Assembly: GCA_964475385.1 (NCBI GenBank)
Contig: CAYYWV010000061.1
Span: 1 to 15,866, forward strand
DNA: 15,866 bases
Reading direction: 5' to 3'
DNA from: CAYYWV01 sp964475385
GTDB taxonomy: Bacteria; Pseudomonadota; Alphaproteobacteria; JAAXGF01
Shown one piece after another: positions 15,807-15,866 of the stretch. Within the stretch, counting starts at the first letter, position 1. The number at the start of each line of letters is the position of its first letter. The notes below the pieces were generated by a model. The model saw only the letters and a program-made list of their open reading frames with translations, had not been told where the DNA came from and ran no database searches. The position numbers and the translations under genes were made by a program.

Positions 15807-15866
15807 GAAGCCCTGGCGAGGACGCGCCCACACGAGCGCGGCCCGCGCTCTCGGCCGTCCTCACAG

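Overview
This GC-rich window, with almost every third codon position G or C, reads as a chromosomal segment of an alphaproteobacterium. The main reasons are the order purB / DUF1476 (F1-ATPase zeta inhibitor family) / purC-purS ... purQ-purL / bolA / monothiol glutaredoxin, the small form of PurL with separate PurS and PurQ, and the DUF1476 protein itself. I cannot name a genus. No tRNA, rRNA, IS element, phage gene or CRISPR array was seen.

Left part (1-4548, minus strand). From right to left this runs purQ, purL, bolA, grxD-like CGFS glutaredoxin, a small DOPA 4,5-dioxygenase family protein, then an Hsp20 small heat-shock protein. PurQ and PurL overlap by ATGA. BolA and the CGFS glutaredoxin are a known iron-sulfur/iron-sensing pair.

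Middle (4549-8673). The purC-purS pair is separated from purQ-purL by an agmatinase-family gene (minus strand), a 67-residue DUF2892 membrane protein gene (plus strand), and a 412-base stretch with no protein gene. That stretch carries the most unusual signal in the window: an exact sigma-54 type -24/-12 promoter, then two strong hairpins and a canonical intrinsic terminator, all on the plus strand. This is what a sigma-54-dependent small RNA of about 180 nt would look like, with a C-rich anti-Shine-Dalgarno-like sequence in one loop. Right of purC lie a TANGO2/NRDE-family Ntn-hydrolase-like gene and, divergently, the DUF1476 gene, with a 25-bp inverted repeat between them.

Right part (8674-15866, minus strand). 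After purB comes a compact catabolic operon: a MarR-type regulator, a FAD subunit and a fused [2Fe-2S]-molybdopterin subunit of a xanthine dehydrogenase-family hydroxylase, and a 6-hydroxynicotinate reductase-family iron-sulfur protein. The last three genes overlap. The regulator gene and the structural operon are each preceded by nearly the same 16-bp element (15 of 16 identical) at exactly the same distance from the start codon, next to a TTGACA -35 box. This looks like a single repressor controlling itself and a hydroxylase-plus-reductase module, plausibly for nicotinate or another N-heterocycle.

Purine synthesis (purB, C, S, Q, L) supplies most gene content on the left and centre. The agmatinase, the candidate sigma-54 RNA and the N-heterocycle module add a nitrogen-scavenging theme, but a link between them is only inferred.
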